From Alphaproteobacteria bacterium (GTDB taxonomy: Bacteria > Pseudomonadota > Alphaproteobacteria > Caulobacterales > Parvularculaceae), in NCBI GenBank assembly GCA_013151255.1, contig JAADIQ010000098.1, forward strand, positions 1 through 64,000: a stretch of 64,000 nucleotides of DNA. Reading direction: 5' to 3'. The notes below the pieces were generated by a model that was given only the letters and a program-made list of their open reading frames with translations, was not told the origin of the DNA and searched no databases. Below, one piece after another: positions 29,240 to 39,069 of this stretch. The first letter of the stretch is position 1; the number at the start of each line of letters is the position of its first letter. The position numbers and the translations under genes were made by a program.

Positions 29240-30211
29240 TCAATTGAAATAGGCCTCGCGAACAGCTTTTCCGCACACGTAGCTATTTTGAAAATTTGAG
29301 CTGTCTGTAGCGATAATACCGTAGCGTCCTTTACCGGCGCTAATCCAGGGATAAAATCCCAAGGCGCCAGGACTAGAGTAGGCGCCGTCACCAGGGCTCA
29401 AGGGCGTGCCATTGGGAAGCACGCCACCGGTGTTATCTTCAATCCAATGGTACAACGAATAATGTAGATCGACTGTACCAAACGGGCTGTTGCAATTCGC
29501 ACATTGGGTTGTGACAGGGCTGTCGCCTAAATAGGCGGACATTACGTAGGTCCCCTTCATAATGCCTTGAAGAAACGCAGCGTAATCGGCAGCACTTGCG
29601 CGCATGCCGCCGGCTACAGCCGGCATGTTATATGAAAAGTCGGAGCCAAGATTTAGAAAGCTGTTTATTTCGGTTAGCAGGGCGTTTGCATCTTTGTTCC
29701 CAAGCCCTAGCAGGTTGGACTTTGCGGCCGCGTACTGGCCATCACCGCCCCCATAGTTGAAAAAACCAACCTTACTGGGATCAACAACGTCATTGTTTCC
29801 GACTACGTAGCATCCATAGACTTTGTTAGCGAGAGCACACGAACCAGGATTAAAACTTGTATGGCCTTCCTTCATGTTAAGCGAGGATATTATTGTCGCT
29901 CCGGACGGCCCGGCAGGCAGCCCTCCATAACGCTGCAAGACGTAAGCGCCGAATATCCATTTTGAAGCTGATGCAATTCCAATTTGCGTGTTTCGGCCAT
30001 AAGTATTTCCGCCGACCTGTCCAGAAATGATCGGCCCACCCCATTTTCTGCCAATCTCCCAGTAAAATGGCTGCACAGCATTACATGCTGACCCGTTTGC
30101 TGCTGCGATAGCCTCTGGTTTTCCCGCATGAGCGATCGAAAATACGCTGGCGAGACCGACAAAGGCTGATGCAAGCAGTTTGAATATTGCAGCCCGGTTT
30201 GATTTTCTCAT
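29240..30211 (-). CDS. secreted beta-lactamase-superfamily-like serine hydrolase (SxxK)
   Basis: Signal peptide; IGIASASKWIFGAYVL (SxxK); six Cys in the mature region; C-terminal PGALGFYPWIS shared with the neighbouring gene product. Confidence 0.7.
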   Translation of the reverse strand: MRKSNRAAIFKLLASAFVGLASVFSIAHAGKPEAIAAANGSACNAVQPFYWEIGRKWGGPIISGQVGGNTYGRNTQIGIASASKWIFGAYVLQRYGGLPAGPSGATIISSLNMKEGHTSFNPGSCALANKVYGCYVVGNNDVVDPSKVGFFNYGGGDGQYAAAKSNLLGLGNKDANALLTEINSFLNLGSDFSYNMPAVAGGMRASAADYAAFLQGIMKGTYVMSAYLGDSPVTTQCANCNSPFGTVDLHYSLYHWIEDNTGGVLPNGTPLSPGDGAYSSPGALGFYPWISAGKGRYGIIATDSSNFQNSYVCGKAVREAYFN

Positions 30212-30272
30212 GAACGAATCTCCCGTTTCTTTAGGTTGAAACTGAATTTAAGGACTGCTTGCACCTTTTCAT

Positions 30273-30284
30273 ATTGTTGACAAT
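30273..30284. promoter_or_regulatory. candidate GntR operator ATTGTTGACAAT
   Basis: ATTGT-TG-ACAAT, about 62 bp upstream of the serine hydrolase start at 30211. Confidence 0.55.
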
Positions 30285-30582
30285 TATGCAAACAATATTT
30301 GACGACAGAATTGAGGTGGTTTTTCGCATGAACTTCAGATGCCAAACCTGAAGCGTCCGTTCATGAGGAAGGGGCCCGTAGAAGTTGGTCGTTCCTTGCC
30401 ATCGCACCCAGCGACGACCGCCGCCCTATAGGAAAGCGCCCATCATCTTCGAATGGAATGATCAGCTGGTCGATAGTCGATGAGCGGCAAAAAGAATTGG
30501 TCGTCTGCAGTCGTTTCATAGACGTCTGAAATTAAATCTTCACCGAAGATTGCAATCAATCTCCGTTGTTCGGCGCGCGACT

Positions 30583-31674
30583 TCAAAGGCAGTTTTCAAT
30601 ATTTTTTATCAACACACGCTCCGCATCCACAACACGGTTCAATCTGCTTTTTATAAAAATAACGCCCCATGTGCCGTCCGTTCGGTCAATCCACGGGTAG
30701 GCCCCCCAGGCGCCAGCGGAATGAACAAATTTACATGCGCCCCCCACGGTTTCATAACCTTCACACCAGCTGCCAAGACCATAGCTTGACCCGGTCACAA
30801 CAGCATTAGGCGCGAAATCAATCCTAGCGTCTCCGACTTGATCAGAAAACATCTGATCGATTGAGGCGCTGCTAACAATATCCCCGCCGCCAATACTTAA
30901 AGTATGTATGAGCGCGGCAAAGTCTCTGGCTGAAATAAATAACCCGCCGCCCAACATCTCACGACCAACTTCCGGGCCGCGCAACGGGCGCCCCCAAGCT
31001 GCTGTCTTTAAACCAAGGGGGCCGGCAACGCGCTCAGCGAACAGCGCTGACCAGTTTTTTCCCGTGATTTGCTCAGCAATGGCGCCGGCAACCTGCATAG
31101 AGCTGCCGCCATATCGAAAGGATGTTCCAGGCGGCGCTAGCAGCTTCGGCGCAAGCATACGCCGCGCAACGGATTGGGCCCCGCCCTTACCGGTGTCTCG
31201 CCTTATCAGCCTCGGTGCGATGCCGGACGTATGCGCCAGCAATTGCCGTAATGTGATGGATTTTTTGACGGCGTCAATTTCCGGAAAATATTCGCCAATT
31301 GTCGTGTCGAGCTTGATTTCTTCGCGGTCGACAAGCGTGAGAAGCGTTACCGCCGTCGCCCATTTAGAGGCGCTTGCGATGTTTATGGCGTCATTGGCGC
31401 CAAAATTGCCGTATTGGTTGGTATACTGAGCGCCATGCGCGTTTCCTGCGATGACAATAAATCCGTTGCTCCTCGGCGCCGATCGCAGTGTCGAAAAGGA
31501 CGTCTGCGTTGTTTCTTCGTCATTGACACATTGGGCGATTTTCTTTCCAGCTGATAGAATCGCAGCAGTATTTTCAACATTTGCTGCGTCATTACTGGTC
31601 GCGGTAGAACAGGCCGCAAGGGCCTGCATTACCGTAAAGACAAAGGAAAACAGAAGCTGGCGCGGGTAATTCAT
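30583..31674 (-). CDS. serine hydrolase, beta-lactamase class C-like, predicted lipoprotein
   Basis: INIASASKWATAVTLLTLV (SxxK); LRQLLAHTSGIAPRL; FRYGGSSMQVAGAIAEQITGKNWSALFAERVAGPLGL; HSAGAWGAYPWID. Start MNYPRQLLF (31674) gives a lipobox-like ALAAC; the longer ORF (31749) would run through the operator. Confidence 0.88.
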   Translation of the reverse strand: MNYPRQLLFSFVFTVMQALAACSTATSNDAANVENTAAILSAGKKIAQCVNDEETTQTSFSTLRSAPRSNGFIVIAGNAHGAQYTNQYGNFGANDAINIASASKWATAVTLLTLVDREEIKLDTTIGEYFPEIDAVKKSITLRQLLAHTSGIAPRLIRRDTGKGGAQSVARRMLAPKLLAPPGTSFRYGGSSMQVAGAIAEQITGKNWSALFAERVAGPLGLKTAAWGRPLRGPEVGREMLGGGLFISARDFAALIHTLSIGGGDIVSSASIDQMFSDQVGDARIDFAPNAVVTGSSYGLGSWCEGYETVGGACKFVHSAGAWGAYPWIDRTDGTWGVIFIKSRLNRVVDAERVLIKNIENCL

Positions 31675-31705
31675 GAGCAGGCTTTCCTTGATGCGAAGCT
31701 CCAAT

Positions 31706-31729
31706 AATGTAGACATTATTGTTAACAAT
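31706..31729. promoter_or_regulatory. two abutting candidate GntR operators AATGTAGACATT + ATTGTTAACAAT
   Basis: Inverted repeats 31706-31717 and 31718-31729, just upstream of the start at 31674. Confidence 0.6.
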
Positions 31730-31974
31730 ATAACGTCAATCCGAAGCAAGGCAAGGAAAATCTCAAGTAAGAAACAGTTGGCGCACTAACCCAGCCTGTC
31801 CCAAGTGAAAACCATATCCGGCAAGGTTCGCATCGTAAAGCTACTCGTGTTCGCAATACAGCATGTGGAATTTGTTTCACCTTTTGGTGCTTTTCCTGCG
31901 CGATATATTTCTATCACGTAAATTCTTGGAAGCTGAAAACACTTACCCCGCCGTCAACTTGGCGTATTGCAGCG

Positions 31975-33573
31975 CTAATCGTCAAATCGTTTTCGGCTCA
32001 TGCGGGCGACCGGTTTATCTTCTACTGGCTGGCGCTCATTCGTTTTTCCAATTGAACAGACAATGGCCGCGACTATGACGCCGACGCAAAGCTTCCAAGG
32101 AAACGCGATGTTTTTCATCGCTTCGGGAAGCCCTAATATATCGATCATGAATGCTTGCTGCGCCAGGATTACAAAGAACCCGATAATCAGCGCTGCGATG
32201 ACTGAGTTCGCTGAGCCTCTATTGGTGAAGACCGCAACGAAAAAGACGCCAAGCAGACCTGCATAGGCGAAGGTCATGACCGATAATGCAAATTCCAACA
32301 ACGGCATTTGTGCATAGCGCTGCCAATAGAAACAAATCGCGGACATTAGAAAGAGGCTGAGCGCAAAGGCGGCCATGCCTATTCTGCCTGCATTGACAAA
32401 ATGACTAGGGGCGAGTTTCCGGCGTCGTTCTATCCAGGGGCGGTAAAAATCTTCAATCAACACCGATGACATCGAATTCAGGCCTGAATTCAAAGTTGAT
32501 ATCGCGGCGGCCAGGACGCCCACCGTAACCAGCCCGCGCAAGCCCGACGGGATTTCGCTAAGGATGTAAAACATAAAAACGGTGATGGTCTCGCCCTGAA
32601 ACTCGCTTGCAACGCTCATCGTATCCGCGCGGGCCATTAGGTCTGGCCGTTCATAAAAAATGTGCAGCAGCTCGCCAATCGAGACAAACACCCAGACCAG
32701 CGGAATGGCGATCAGTACAGAGAAAATAATCGCTTTTCCCCCGCCTTTTTCATCCTTGCAGGAGAGCAAACGCTGTGTCGTGTCCTGGTCGAGCCCGAAA
32801 TTGCCGACATAAAGGAGGAAGACGCCAGTGCCGACGGCCCATATGGAAAATGGTTGGCTGAATGAGAATGAAAAATCGATCAGCGTGAGTTTGTTCTGGC
32901 CTGAAGGCGTGTTGGCGAGCGCGTCGAGAATATCGACGAACGGCAACGGAATTTGCATCCGCAGATATATCAATACGCCAATCGCGGCCCCGGCATAGAT
33001 AAGAAACTGGATGAAATCGCTCCAGATTACAGACCGAATGCCGCCGACAAAGGTAAACACAAAGCCGAGCAGCACAATCGCGAACGAAGCGGTGATAACG
33101 CTTGTCGCCGCGACATCTGCGAACAGGATCATGGATACAGCGATGGCCGCCATATAAAGCCGCGCGCCATTGGCGAACACCCGGCCGACGAGGTACATGG
33201 CGCCGGCGGCTTTTGTCGCCCGGTCTCCAAACTTCACAGCTAAGAGTTCATAAACCGTCGTCGCCCGAATGGCGTAAAAGCGCGGCACCAGGATTTTTGC
33301 GACAAAGACCGCCGCGAGGAATGCGCCGATAAAGGTGCTGAGATAGGTATAATCCCCTCGATATCCGTAATCGGGACCGCCAAGGAATGTTGCTGCGGAC
33401 TGGGTCGTGGCGAGAACGGAAATCGTCACCAGCCAAAGCGACATTTCATTGCCGCCGAGAAAATAGTCCCGTGAGCTTGATGCGCCTTTTCGAGAAAAGA
33501 ACCAGCCAAACATCGCGAGTATGACGAGATACCCGACGACAACCATCCAGTCAGCAAGAGAAAATTCTGTCAT
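31975..33573 (-). CDS. sodium:solute symporter (SSS family)
   Basis: 532 aa, multi-TM; SLADWMVVVGYLVILAMFGWFFSRKGASSSRDYFLGGNEMSLWLV; AAISTLNSGLNSMSSVLIEDFYRPW. Confidence 0.93.
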   Translation of the reverse strand: MTEFSLADWMVVVGYLVILAMFGWFFSRKGASSSRDYFLGGNEMSLWLVTISVLATTQSAATFLGGPDYGYRGDYTYLSTFIGAFLAAVFVAKILVPRFYAIRATTVYELLAVKFGDRATKAAGAMYLVGRVFANGARLYMAAIAVSMILFADVAATSVITASFAIVLLGFVFTFVGGIRSVIWSDFIQFLIYAGAAIGVLIYLRMQIPLPFVDILDALANTPSGQNKLTLIDFSFSFSQPFSIWAVGTGVFLLYVGNFGLDQDTTQRLLSCKDEKGGGKAIIFSVLIAIPLVWVFVSIGELLHIFYERPDLMARADTMSVASEFQGETITVFMFYILSEIPSGLRGLVTVGVLAAAISTLNSGLNSMSSVLIEDFYRPWIERRRKLAPSHFVNAGRIGMAAFALSLFLMSAICFYWQRYAQMPLLEFALSVMTFAYAGLLGVFFVAVFTNRGSANSVIAALIIGFFVILAQQAFMIDILGLPEAMKNIAFPWKLCVGVIVAAIVCSIGKTNERQPVEDKPVARMSRKRFDD

Positions 33574-33647
33574 GGCATATTCGTTCTGACTGTCGGGTTA
33601 GCTTATTGAGTGTCCATATTGGGCATAGCAAATTTTAGGCGTTACGC

Positions 33648-33686
33648 AAAAAAATGCGGGAGATGACACCGAAGTATCATCTCCCG
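33648..33686 (-). terminator. Rho-independent terminator downstream of TBDR
   Basis: CGGGAGATGA / TCATCTCCCG (33657-33666, 33677-33686); minus-strand T run corresponds to A run 33648-33654. Confidence 0.8.
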
Positions 33687-33763
33687 TCAGGACTGGCGCC
33701 GCCGCTCGGATGATGTCGGGAGAAAACATCTCGTCCCGTACGGAGCAAGCCTCTGTAATCGCC

Positions 33764-36475
33764 CTAAAAGCGCGCGCGAACCGTGGCGCCAAATGAACGC
33801 CCAACCGCATCATATTCACTAACCGTTCCGAAGAAATTGCCCCCGGAGAGCGGCACGGGCGGTTCTTTATCGAAGATGTTTTTGACGCCAGCCGTCACCC
33901 TGACATTGTCGGTGACGTCATAGGTGCCGGTCAGGTCAAAATAGTCCTGGGCGTTAATGGTATCGGTCGCATCGCCTGCGTTTCGTACGCCGCCGATCCG
34001 GCGCCAGCTCAACTGAGCGCCGAACGCGTCCATCGCCCAATCCAGGTTCGCGCGATGTTTGTAGTCCGGCTGAAGGAAGCTGGCGAAGTCGCCGCTGCAC
34101 GAGCCGCCGAATGTGCCTTTACAGTCGGTCGACGCAACAGTGGCGTTGGCTTGCCGGCTTTGAGCGGTAACGATTGTCGCCGAATAAGTCAGCCGAAACT
34201 GTTCTGCGAGCGTTCCCATAATATCCAATGGAAGCGTCAGGCCTATATCCAGCCCTTCTTGTTTCAGGCTCGCCAAGTTGAAGTCATTGACCAGCGCCTG
34301 GCTGATCAAACCCGTTCCCGGGTCCCGCAGGACAGCGCCACAAAGTGGATTGTCCGCAACCGGATTATCAATATAGCAATCCGTCAGGGCTGCTATCGGT
34401 TGGATCTGGCTCACCGCATCAGTGATTTCAATATTATAATAATCAACCACCAGGCTCGCGCCGGGATAAGCTTCAGGCGTCACCACCACGCCAACGGTAA
34501 TTGTTTCACCTTTTTCGGTGTCGATGGCTGGGTTGCCGCCGAAGCTGTAAATGGCCTGGCTGGTGTCGAAGGGCGTCCCCGGCGCCGCGGCGCCTTGTGC
34601 TGCGCATTGGGCTGCATCGCCGCGCCCATCCAAACAGGGATCGCCGTCAAACCGGCCGCCGAGACGCGGAATGAAGCTTGCGCTTGTTGGGTCGAAGAGA
34701 GCGAGCGACAATTGCACTTCGGGGCCTGCGAACTCACCCAGATTGGGCGAGCGAACGGTGGTTTGGCGCTGTCCGCGGAAGCGGATGGTGTCGTTTACGA
34801 CCCATGTGCCGCCGAACTTATCCGCGTTGCCCTTACCGGTTGTCGAAAAGTCGAACGAGCGAAAAGCGCCCTCAAAGTTCAACTGCTGAATGAACGGCAA
34901 GTCCGACAGGATTGGAACCAAAACTTCGCCAAAGACTTCGTTTGTATCAAACCCGGCATCGAGCGAGCTGACGCCGCCCAAGCCAAAAGCAAGACCGTTT
35001 TGCAAAGCAATCCCCGGCGTTTGGCGACCGGTTTCCTTGCGATACTCATAGCCGCCAGCAAAGCCTATAGGGCCGGCCGGCAATTCAAAGACATCGCTGG
35101 TGTCACCGGAAATAACGATTGAGGTAACGAACTGGTCGCGCGTCCTGTTGGAATGCACAATATCGGTTCCAAAACTGCTTAGATCTGCATTCGGACCAAA
35201 TATGTCCACTGTATCGGCAATGGCGCCAAACCGGCTGTTTCCACTTCCGTCGTTGACTATCGCATTATTAAATACGACGGCGTTTTCTTCCGCGCGCCCA
35301 TATTGGACATAAGCGTCCCATGAGACGTTATCGGTGATGGCGCCGCGCAATCCGCCGACGATTTGGAACGTATCCCGGCTGGTTTCCGTTCTTTGCAAGC
35401 CGAGACCAAGATTGCGCTCGACATTCACCGTCGCATTCCCGCTGCCATCGAAGGTCAACAGGGCGGCCGCCGCTGCCGGCAAGAATGGGTTTGTGTTGGA
35501 AATCGTCACTTCTTCATTGACGCTGATGGGCGTCTGCCCGGTCGATCCGGCGCCGGTCACATTGATGTCGGTGAAAAACGCCCGTCCATAGACCTCAACA
35601 TTGCTGAACAATTCATAGTCAAACAAAAGGCTAGCGTTGAAACGCGTCATCGGCTGGATCAGGAACCGATCAGGGGTGACATTGACGGTTTGCCGCGTCG
35701 TGCCGAAATTTCCGGCTTCGTCAAAGGAGAAGAAATTTCCTGAGGCGACATCCGTAAAGTTTCCGCCTTCAGACGGAATAGCTGTCACCGTTCCCGCGGT
35801 GAAGTCTCGCTCGCCGGCGAGAAGTTCAAAACGCTCAGTATACCCTAAATAAGCAACGACATGACCGCGCCCATCATGGATGTCGCTGCCAGCGATAAGC
35901 TCAGCTTGAATAGATTCGCCGCCGCCATTGGGCACATCGCCGGTGACAGAAAGCTGAAGGCCGTTAAAGTCATCATTGAGGATAAAGTTGACAACGCCGG
36001 CAACAGCATCCGCGCCATAGATCGCCGCTGCGCCGCCGGTCAGCACTTCAACACGTTTTATCAATCCGGTTGGTAGGCTGTTGGTGTCGACAGCATTGCG
36101 GAAACTAAACGGAACCGCCCGGGTCCCGTTCACCAGAACCAGCGTCCTGTTCTGGCCCAGGCCGCGCAAGTCGATGGTCGAGGAGCCGAGCGAATCGCCA
36201 ACCGCCGCGCCCGTCGCATTGGCGCCGCCGCCGGCTTGCGGAAGGCGCTGGAAAATATCTTCGATGGTTACAGATCGATCCGTAGCGATTTGTTCGGCGT
36301 CAATAGTGGTCACTGGCGTTGGCGACGTCAGTCCGGAACGGGCGATGCGCGAGCCCGTGACGAGGATTGTATCGCGCGCGTTATCTGTCGCTCCATCTTG
36401 CGCGGCGGCTTGCCCGCTGATGGCGAAGACAAGCGACGTCAGGCTCACCGCGCTTAATAAAACTGATCTTTTCAT
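33764..36475 (-). CDS. TonB-dependent receptor (long form)
   Basis: MKRSVLLSAVSLTSLVFAISGQAAAQ signal; ARDTILVTGSRIARSGLTSPTPVTTIDAEQI; GAAAIYGADAVAGVVNFIL; C-term GRSFGATVRARF. Confidence 0.95.
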   Translation of the reverse strand: MKRSVLLSAVSLTSLVFAISGQAAAQDGATDNARDTILVTGSRIARSGLTSPTPVTTIDAEQIATDRSVTIEDIFQRLPQAGGGANATGAAVGDSLGSSTIDLRGLGQNRTLVLVNGTRAVPFSFRNAVDTNSLPTGLIKRVEVLTGGAAAIYGADAVAGVVNFILNDDFNGLQLSVTGDVPNGGGESIQAELIAGSDIHDGRGHVVAYLGYTERFELLAGERDFTAGTVTAIPSEGGNFTDVASGNFFSFDEAGNFGTTRQTVNVTPDRFLIQPMTRFNASLLFDYELFSNVEVYGRAFFTDINVTGAGSTGQTPISVNEEVTISNTNPFLPAAAAALLTFDGSGNATVNVERNLGLGLQRTETSRDTFQIVGGLRGAITDNVSWDAYVQYGRAEENAVVFNNAIVNDGSGNSRFGAIADTVDIFGPNADLSSFGTDIVHSNRTRDQFVTSIVISGDTSDVFELPAGPIGFAGGYEYRKETGRQTPGIALQNGLAFGLGGVSSLDAGFDTNEVFGEVLVPILSDLPFIQQLNFEGAFRSFDFSTTGKGNADKFGGTWVVNDTIRFRGQRQTTVRSPNLGEFAGPEVQLSLALFDPTSASFIPRLGGRFDGDPCLDGRGDAAQCAAQGAAAPGTPFDTSQAIYSFGGNPAIDTEKGETITVGVVVTPEAYPGASLVVDYYNIEITDAVSQIQPIAALTDCYIDNPVADNPLCGAVLRDPGTGLISQALVNDFNLASLKQEGLDIGLTLPLDIMGTLAEQFRLTYSATIVTAQSRQANATVASTDCKGTFGGSCSGDFASFLQPDYKHRANLDWAMDAFGAQLSWRRIGGVRNAGDATDTINAQDYFDLTGTYDVTDNVRVTAGVKNIFDKEPPVPLSGGNFFGTVSEYDAVGRSFGATVRARF

Positions 36476-36912
36476 GGAATTCCCTCCCAGCGTATGATTA
36501 ACCAAAATTCTCGGCCTCTAAACCGTATAGATACCAATAAAACACCATTTTGGACCATTTGCAAATTCAGGCAAATGCTTTTTGTGATGGCGAGGCGCCT
36601 CTGTGACAAATTCGCAACGGCTCAGATAGCGCTGCCGATGTCAATATTTAAGTGATTCAGTGCCTTTCGCGATGTTGGCAGCCACAGAATCCACCGATAC
36701 CAATTTTTATGGATGCCGCCGCCAGGTGGAATCAGACGCGAAAAAGAAGGGCTTGAAGTGGAAGGCCATGTAGACATATATAATACCACTCGGTCATAAT
36801 TAACGATGCGTGCTGCGTTGAGGAGGGTTTTTGCCGCCTGCGCAGTAAGTTTCGACGCGCGCTGGCGCGCGATCGCAAGACGACGAGCACGACCACTACA
36901 AAGGAGGCTGCC

Positions 36913-37800
36913 ATGTTTTATCTGGGCGTAGACGCAGGCGGCACCCATTGCCGGGCGCAGCTGATCAATGAAGATGGCATCCTGGTCGGCTTTGGCGAAG
37001 GCGGGCCCGGCAACACCCGACTTGGCATTGACGCATCATTTGCAAGCATTGAGCAATCCTTTCGGCAGGCCTGTCAAAGGGCGCAGTTGGAATCGCATCA
37101 GCTTACGCAAATTGCAGCGGGACTGGGCGTCGCCGGGGTGGAGCGCGACGGCGCTAAGGAAAAATTGCGAACATGTCCGTTCCCGTTCAACACGGTTGAG
37201 ATTGCGAGCGATGTGGAAATTGCGAATTTGGGCGCCCATAGCGGTCAGGATGGCGCCGTCGTTATCGTTGGTACGGGAAGCATTGGGTTCGCGCGTTGTA
37301 AAGGCGAAACGTTTCGTGTCGGCGGGTATGGTTTTCCGATTTCCGATGAAGGCAGCGGCGCCTATCTTGGATTGCAGGCTTTGCGTGTTACGCTCAGGGC
37401 CGCAGACGGGCGGATTTCCGGAACCAACTTCACAGAAAATCTTTTTGGTGATTTTGACGCATCCTCCAGGAAGATTGTCGCCTGGATGGATGAAGCCGGG
37501 GCGACGGAATATGCAACGCTCGCGCCGAAGGTCGTTGAATATGCCCGCCAGGGAGACAAAATCGCTGCTGACCTTATGCGTCGTGCGGCTGAACATGTGA
37601 ACGCGATGGTGGAGAGCTTGTCAGACTGGGGCGCGCCGCAATGTTCTATCATTGGCGGTCTCTCGGAGCATATTATTGACTGGCTTCCGCATCGGACAGC
37701 CTCAAACATCAAGCCGCCGGAAGGCCAACCGATCGATGGCGCTATTCTTCTCGCCAAGACCCTCACGACGACAAATCGCCTCGCGCCCTCCAAACAATAA
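36913..37800 (+). CDS. BadF/BadG/BcrA/BcrD-type ATPase, probable N-acetylglucosamine kinase
   Basis: MFYLGVDAGGTHCRAQLINEDG; VGTGSIGFARCKGETFRVGGYGFPISDEGSGAYLGLQALR. Confidence 0.88.
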   Translation: MFYLGVDAGGTHCRAQLINEDGILVGFGEGGPGNTRLGIDASFASIEQSFRQACQRAQLESHQLTQIAAGLGVAGVERDGAKEKLRTCPFPFNTVEIASDVEIANLGAHSGQDGAVVIVGTGSIGFARCKGETFRVGGYGFPISDEGSGAYLGLQALRVTLRAADGRISGTNFTENLFGDFDASSRKIVAWMDEAGATEYATLAPKVVEYARQGDKIAADLMRRAAEHVNAMVESLSDWGAPQCSIIGGLSEHIIDWLPHRTASNIKPPEGQPIDGAILLAKTLTTTNRLAPSKQ

Positions 37801-37816
37801 CCGGCCTTGTTCAAGC

Positions 37817-39019
37817 ATGCTTAAAGACATTGAAAAACTCGCCGTCGTCGCCGCAAAAGAGGAACGAACCATCATCGGGCTGATGAGCGGCACGTCGTTG
37901 GATGGGCTTGATATTGCGTTGTGCAAAGTTTCAGGTTCTGGTCGCGACACCAAAGTCTCGTTGGAGGCATTTGCAACGGCGCCTTACCATGATGATTATC
38001 GGAGCAACATCGGCGCAGTTTTTTCAAAGCGCGATGTCGACCTAGAATTGGTGTGCCTGTTAAACCCTTATGTGGCAAGAATACAGGCCAGGCTCATAAA
38101 TCAACAACTCAGAGCCTGGGATGTACAGCCCCAGGATATTGATTTGATTGCGAGCCACGGACAAACGATTTATCACGCACCGAAATCGCAGCACAAACGA
38201 GATGTGTTCTCAAATGCAACACTGCAAATCGGCGATGGCGATCATATGGCGCTTGAAACCGGCGTCATAACGATCAGTGATTTTCGCCAAAAACACATCG
38301 CCGCGGGCGGCGAGGGCGCACCGCTTGCAGCTTATGGGGACTATCTTATTTTCAGCACCCCAGCAGAAAACCGAATTCTTCTGAATATTGGCGGTATCGC
38401 AAATATCACTTTCCTACCCAAAAGCCTTGAGGCGAGGGAAGTCTTCAGCACCGATATCGGGCCGGGCAATACAATCATGGACGCCTATATACGAGAGTAC
38501 TTTCCCGGAAAGCTCTACGATACGGACGCTGAGCTTGCTGGCGCCGGCGCCGTTCATGAACGGCTCTTGAGAGAGCTGATGTCGTCGGAATTTTTCGCAG
38601 TCGGATTTCCAAAAACCACAGGCCCAGAATTATTCAATTTGGGTTATCTAAAGCGCGCCCAACAAAACACTGGGACACAAGCGCTTAGCCACACGGATAT
38701 TATGGCGACCTTGAACCGGTTTTCCGCCGAGACTATCGCAGAGGCTATTGTCGCATGCCCGGCGTACCCGGCGAGCGCGACTATCTTCGCGAGCGGCGGC
38801 GGCGTTCATAACCCACTGCTAATAGCGACAATTCAGAACCTGCTGCCGCAAACCGATATCAAATCGACAGCTGAATTGTTTGTTGATCCCGATGCGAAAG
38901 AAGCAGTCCTGTTCGCCATTCTTGCTAACGAATGCGTAGCAGGGCAGGGCGCCGGCATCGGCAATCCAGACGCTGGCATACCCAGCATATCCATGGGCAA
39001 GATAAGCCTGTGTCATTGA
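37817..39019 (+). CDS. anmK: anhydro-N-acetylmuramic acid kinase
   Basis: IIGLMSGTSLDGLDIALCKVSG; IASHGQTIYHAP; LLNIGGIANITFL; FSTDIGPGNTIMD. Start MLKDIEKLAV preferred to the overlapping 37652 ORF start. Confidence 0.95.
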   Translation: MLKDIEKLAVVAAKEERTIIGLMSGTSLDGLDIALCKVSGSGRDTKVSLEAFATAPYHDDYRSNIGAVFSKRDVDLELVCLLNPYVARIQARLINQQLRAWDVQPQDIDLIASHGQTIYHAPKSQHKRDVFSNATLQIGDGDHMALETGVITISDFRQKHIAAGGEGAPLAAYGDYLIFSTPAENRILLNIGGIANITFLPKSLEAREVFSTDIGPGNTIMDAYIREYFPGKLYDTDAELAGAGAVHERLLRELMSSEFFAVGFPKTTGPELFNLGYLKRAQQNTGTQALSHTDIMATLNRFSAETIAEAIVACPAYPASATIFASGGGVHNPLLIATIQNLLPQTDIKSTAELFVDPDAKEAVLFAILANECVAGQGAGIGNPDAGIPSISMGKISLCH

Positions 39020-39069
39020 CGCGCCTTCACCGCCATAGACGCCCCGCTCGCTCACAAGAAAGCAATGGC

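Noticed and set aside
34055-35122. 355-aa plus-strand ORF inside the long TBDR
   Set aside because: Antisense to the receptor barrel; composition atypical and no motifs.
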